DNA of 16,391 nucleotides from Methanomassiliicoccus sp. UBA6 (lineage in GTDB: Archaea > Thermoplasmatota > Thermoplasmata > Methanomassiliicoccales > Methanomassiliicoccaceae): the NCBI GenBank assembly GCA_002508545.1, contig DAVH01000012.1:11182-27572 (forward strand). The letters run 5' to 3'. The position numbers were made by a program, and so were the translations under genes. Below the pieces are notes generated by a model. That model was not told the origin of the DNA, made no database searches, and was given only the letters and a program-made list of their open reading frames with translations. This document shows positions 14,619-16,391 of the stretch, piece by piece (positions within the stretch are counted from its first letter, which is position 1; each line of letters opens with the position of its first letter).

Positions 14619-14692
14619 CGGGCCCGGAGGGATTCGAACCCTCGGCCCATCGGTTAAGAGCCGATTGCTCTACCTAGCTGAGCTACGGGCCC
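14619..14692 (-). tRNA. tRNA-Lys (anticodon CUU)
   Basis: A full cloverleaf can be folded. The 7-bp acceptor stem is GGGCCCG with CGGGCCC and discriminator G. T8 and A9 are followed by D arm GCTC/GAGC with loop AGCTAGGTA. The anticodon stem is ATCGG/CCGAT with loop CTCTTAA, so the anticodon is CTT. The variable loop has 5 bases, and the T arm is GAGGG/CCCTC around TTCGAAT. There is no intron, and the 3' CCA is not fully encoded (CCT follows the discriminator). It lies alone between two plus-strand genes. Confidence 0.95.
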
Positions 14693-14721
14693 CCCGTGTG
14701 TGGCGTGAAATATGGTCGTTG

Positions 14722-14729
14722 TACATAAG
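14722..14729 (-). promoter_or_regulatory. TATA box candidate of tRNA-Lys
   Basis: CTTATGTA on the minus strand is centred about 33 bases upstream of the mature tRNA 5' end, which would leave a leader of around 7 bases for RNase P to remove. Confidence 0.45.
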
Positions 14730-14819
14730 CTTTTCTAATGACAGGGGTATCCATTCTCCAGCGCTAGCATCGTTGGCCCCTCTTCCGGCCATTCTTGCCC
14801 TCCGACGGGAGGTTGGCCG

Positions 14820-15329
14820 ATGACCTTGGTGAACGAGGTCATGACCCCTGCCGTGGTCAAGCTGGACAAGGAATCCACGTTGTGCGACGCCACCACCCTG
14901 ATGGCCCATAAGAAGGTCTCCGGGGCCCCAGTGGTCGACGATGAGGGCAAGCTGGTCGGCATACTGAGCGAGTCGGACGTCCTGGAGTTCGCCGCCAGCA
15001 AGGAGGGGATGGGGCTGGACGTGGGGCATCTGTCGGTTGCCTCGCTGCCTTACGACCGCCTGGTCAGGGACGAGATACTGTGCCGGCGGTACAAGCGGGT
15101 GGGGGAGGCCAAGGTCAAGGACGTCATGAGCACAGAGGTGCTGACCATCGGCGCGGACGAGGACATCGAGAAGGCGCTGGACACGATGGTGCGGATGAGC
15201 GTCAACCGCCTCCCAGTGCACAAGGACGGCAAGCTGGTGGGGATCATCACCAGGCAGGACATCCTGGTCGCCCTCTGCCGGAGCGTAAGCGAAGGTCGTT
15301 CGCCTTACTGTCCGGCACCCGGTCGCTAG
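14820..15329 (+). CDS. Two-CBS-domain protein
   Basis: 169 residues made almost entirely of a CBS pair (Bateman module), which binds adenine nucleotides, S-adenosylmethionine or related ligands and acts as an energy or metabolite sensor. The first CBS is about residues 1-58 (VMTPAVVKLDKEST, then VSGAPVVDDEGKLVGILSES, DVL); the second about 97-153 (VKDVMSTEVLTIGADEDI, then VNRLPVHKDGKLVGIITRQD, IL). The linker between them (59-96) is charged and includes EILCRRYKR. No enzymatic domain is attached, so it must act on a partner or as a stand-alone sensor; none is indicated by the neighbours. GGGAGGT lies six bases before the ATG. The last 15 residues are encoded by a long hairpin and may not be conserved. 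Confidence 0.9.
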   Translation: MTLVNEVMTPAVVKLDKESTLCDATTLMAHKKVSGAPVVDDEGKLVGILSESDVLEFAASKEGMGLDVGHLSVASLPYDRLVRDEILCRRYKRVGEAKVKDVMSTEVLTIGADEDIEKALDTMVRMSVNRLPVHKDGKLVGIITRQDILVALCRSVSEGRSPYCPAPGR

Positions 15330-15339
15330 TTATTTTTAC
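15278..15339 (+). terminator. Long hairpin at the 3' end of the CBS gene with following T tract
   Basis: CCGGA (15278) pairs with TCCGG (to 15315). Inside are GTAAG/CTTAC and CGAA/TTCG around a GGTCG loop, with a 2-base internal loop and one bulged C. The hairpin overlaps the last coding bases, the stop follows 11 bases later (15327-15329), and TTATTTTTACC comes next. The stem plus T tract suggests transcription termination. A palindromic repeat element is an alternative. Confidence 0.5.
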
Positions 15340-15355
15340 CCCCCGGTGATTGGCA

Positions 15356-16135
15356 TTGCCGGGATGCGTACTGGGACCGATCGAGGTACATGTTCTTGCT
15401 AGCGGGAGTGACGGCAACTGCACGGTGGTGGCCGCGGAGGATACCCTCATCCTGCTGGATGCCGGCATCTCCGGAAGGCGGATAGCCAGGCTGATGGAAT
15501 CGGTGGGGCTCGACCCCCGCGACCTGGACGCTATCCTGTTGACGCACGAGCACTCCGACCACGTCAGCGGGGCCGGGGTGCTCTCGAGACGGTACGACGT
15601 GCCGATATGCTGCAATGACAACACCCTCGTCTGCTCCAACCTGGGGACGATCCACTCCTCCATCTCCATCAAGACCAAGGAGTGGTTCGACCTCGGATGC
15701 CTGTCCATCCACCCGCTGCCGATCCTCCACAACGCCGCCGAGCCGAACGCCTTCCACATCCGCTGCGAGGAGAAGGGACTCCTCCTGGCCACCGATCTCG
15801 GTCGAATAACCCCGGAGGTGTTCGGCGCGCTGAAGGAGGCGGACCTGGCCATCATCGAGGCGAACCACGATGTGCAGATGCTCATCAACGGGCCCTATCC
15901 TCCCAAGCTGAAGAACGAGATCCGCTCCGACCGCGGTCACCTTTCCAACATCGACTGCGCCCGGGCGCTGTGGGCCACCCAGACCGAGGACAGGAAGATC
16001 TTTCTCGCGCACATCAGCAAGAACAACAACACGCCCGTCCTGGCCAGGCGCACGGTAGCCCGCACCCTGGGATGTGACGAGGAACGCATCGACTGCCTCC
16101 TCACCCCGGACGACCACCGCTCGATGTCGCTGTGA
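15356..16135 (+). CDS. Metallo-beta-lactamase-fold hydrolase, WalJ/YycJ-like
   Basis: About 259 residues. The strand HVLASGSDGNCTVV near the N-terminus is typical of the YycJ/WalJ branch (COG1235-type), members of which include bacterial exonucleases. The metal-binding motif THEHSDH is present (His64, His66, Asp68, His69 in this numbering), followed by HNAAEPNAFHI, LLATDLG with the bridging Asp, and RGHLSNIDCA and LAHISKNNN, which supply the later histidines. All expected metal ligands appear intact. No ATG fits: GGTGAT at 15345-15350 lies five bases before a TTG at 15356, which I take as the start, while a TTG at 15350 overlaps that site. An intracellular nuclease or phosphodiesterase role is inferred. 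The stop directly abuts the convergent GINS stop. Confidence 0.87.
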   Translation: MPGCVLGPIEVHVLASGSDGNCTVVAAEDTLILLDAGISGRRIARLMESVGLDPRDLDAILLTHEHSDHVSGAGVLSRRYDVPICCNDNTLVCSNLGTIHSSISIKTKEWFDLGCLSIHPLPILHNAAEPNAFHIRCEEKGLLLATDLGRITPEVFGALKEADLAIIEANHDVQMLINGPYPPKLKNEIRSDRGHLSNIDCARALWATQTEDRKIFLAHISKNNNTPVLARRTVARTLGCDEERIDCLLTPDDHRSMSL

Positions 16136-16391
16136 TCAGCGGACCTGAATGCCGATCGCCTTTTTCCTGACGATCAGCGCCCTGGCGATCGCCTGGGGCA
16201 GAGTGACCAGGTCCTCCTTCTGCAGGCGGTAGGTCCTCCCGGGACCGGCGAACGCGGGGATGTCCTCCATGATGCGCAGCACCACGTGCTCTGGCGCAGG
16301 GGGCGCCTCGGCGACCGCCTCCACCATTGCCGGGACTTCCTCGACGACCGCCGGCTGCTCGACAGACGCGACCGGAGCCGAGGGCACCGTC
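16136..16391 (-). CDS. DNA replication complex GINS subunit, C-terminal part (Gins51-like), truncated by the window edge
   Basis: GINS joins MCM helicase and the Cdc45/GAN-like nuclease in the archaeal replicative helicase. About 85 residues are visible and the frame stays open to the window end, so the gene starts outside. The visible part is a Pro/Ala/Val/Glu-rich flexible linker (PAVVEEVPAMVEAVAEAPPA) and then a small beta domain: VVLRIMEDIPAFAGPGRTYR, LQKEDLVTLPQAIARALIVR and KKAIGI, matching the GINS B domain. A B domain at the C-terminus after such a linker is the Gins51 (Gins15) layout; Gins23 has the reverse order. A GTG at 16387 is in frame but is probably internal. Its TGA stop sits back to back with the stop of the metallo-beta-lactamase gene. 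Confidence 0.82.
   Translation of the reverse strand, partial: TVPSAPVASVEQPAVVEEVPAMVEAVAEAPPAPEHVVLRIMEDIPAFAGPGRTYRLQKEDLVTLPQAIARALIVRKKAIGIQVR

Noticed and set aside
13292..14650. 452-codon minus-strand open frame opposite the 13322-14575 gene, reaching into the tRNA
   Set aside because: It runs into the tRNA-Lys gene and has an Arg/Val/His-rich composition. The plus-strand frame has coherent strand/helix segments and a plausible family pattern.
1..16391. CRISPR arrays, insertion sequences, prophage genes or defence systems
   Set aside because: No regularly spaced direct repeats, transposase or integrase motifs, terminal inverted repeats with target duplications, or phage structural proteins could be seen. 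The gene content is that of ordinary chromosomal housekeeping.

Overview
The window reads as a GC-rich euryarchaeal chromosome segment. The evidence is a group II chaperonin (thermosome), a proteasome-activating nucleotidase (PAN), archaeal MBF1, a GPN-loop GTPase, a GINS C-terminus, an AMP phosphorylase, TATA-box promoters and some probably leaderless starts. High GC and a bacterial-type GrpE-DnaK-DnaJ set suggest a mesophile, possibly of Methanomassiliicoccales or a related Thermoplasmata lineage. That placement is an inference from gene content; the window holds no rRNA gene to test it.

Layout. 2-1057 (+): 3' part of an AMP phosphorylase, overlapping tail to tail with an RNase H-fold protein (1008-1754, -). 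1892-8430 (-): a long same-strand block, read 5' to 3' as thermosome, grpE, dnaK, dnaJ, MFS transporter. 8431-8961: the thermosome promoter, GC-rich palindromes and two mutually antisense small ORFs of doubtful status. 8962-9429 (+) DUF2240-like protein and 9433-9939 (-) MBF1 converge. MBF1 and PAN (10276-11484, +) diverge from an AT-rich, structured intergenic region. 11599-11934 (+) is a small winged-helix protein with a promoter that predicts a leaderless mRNA. It converges on a GPN-loop GTPase (11926-12702, -). 12917-13081 (-) is a CsbD-like stress protein. 13322-14575 (+) is a protein I can only tentatively link to nitroreductase-like folds. Then come tRNA-Lys(CUU) (-), a two-CBS-domain protein (+), a WalJ/YycJ-like metallo-beta-lactamase protein (+), and the C-terminal end of a Gins51-like subunit (-) running off the window.

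The theme of the middle 10 kb is protein quality control: thermosome and Hsp70 fold or hold substrates, PAN unfolds proteins for the 20S proteasome, and CsbD is a stress-associated family. The remaining genes are general information-processing or metabolic functions. I did not find a clearly new multi-gene system. The points most worth a second look are PAN's non-canonical C-terminus (Met-Phe-Ala), the hairpin between the thermosome and grpE, the PAN/MBF1 intergenic architecture, and the hairpin embedded in the end of the CBS gene.
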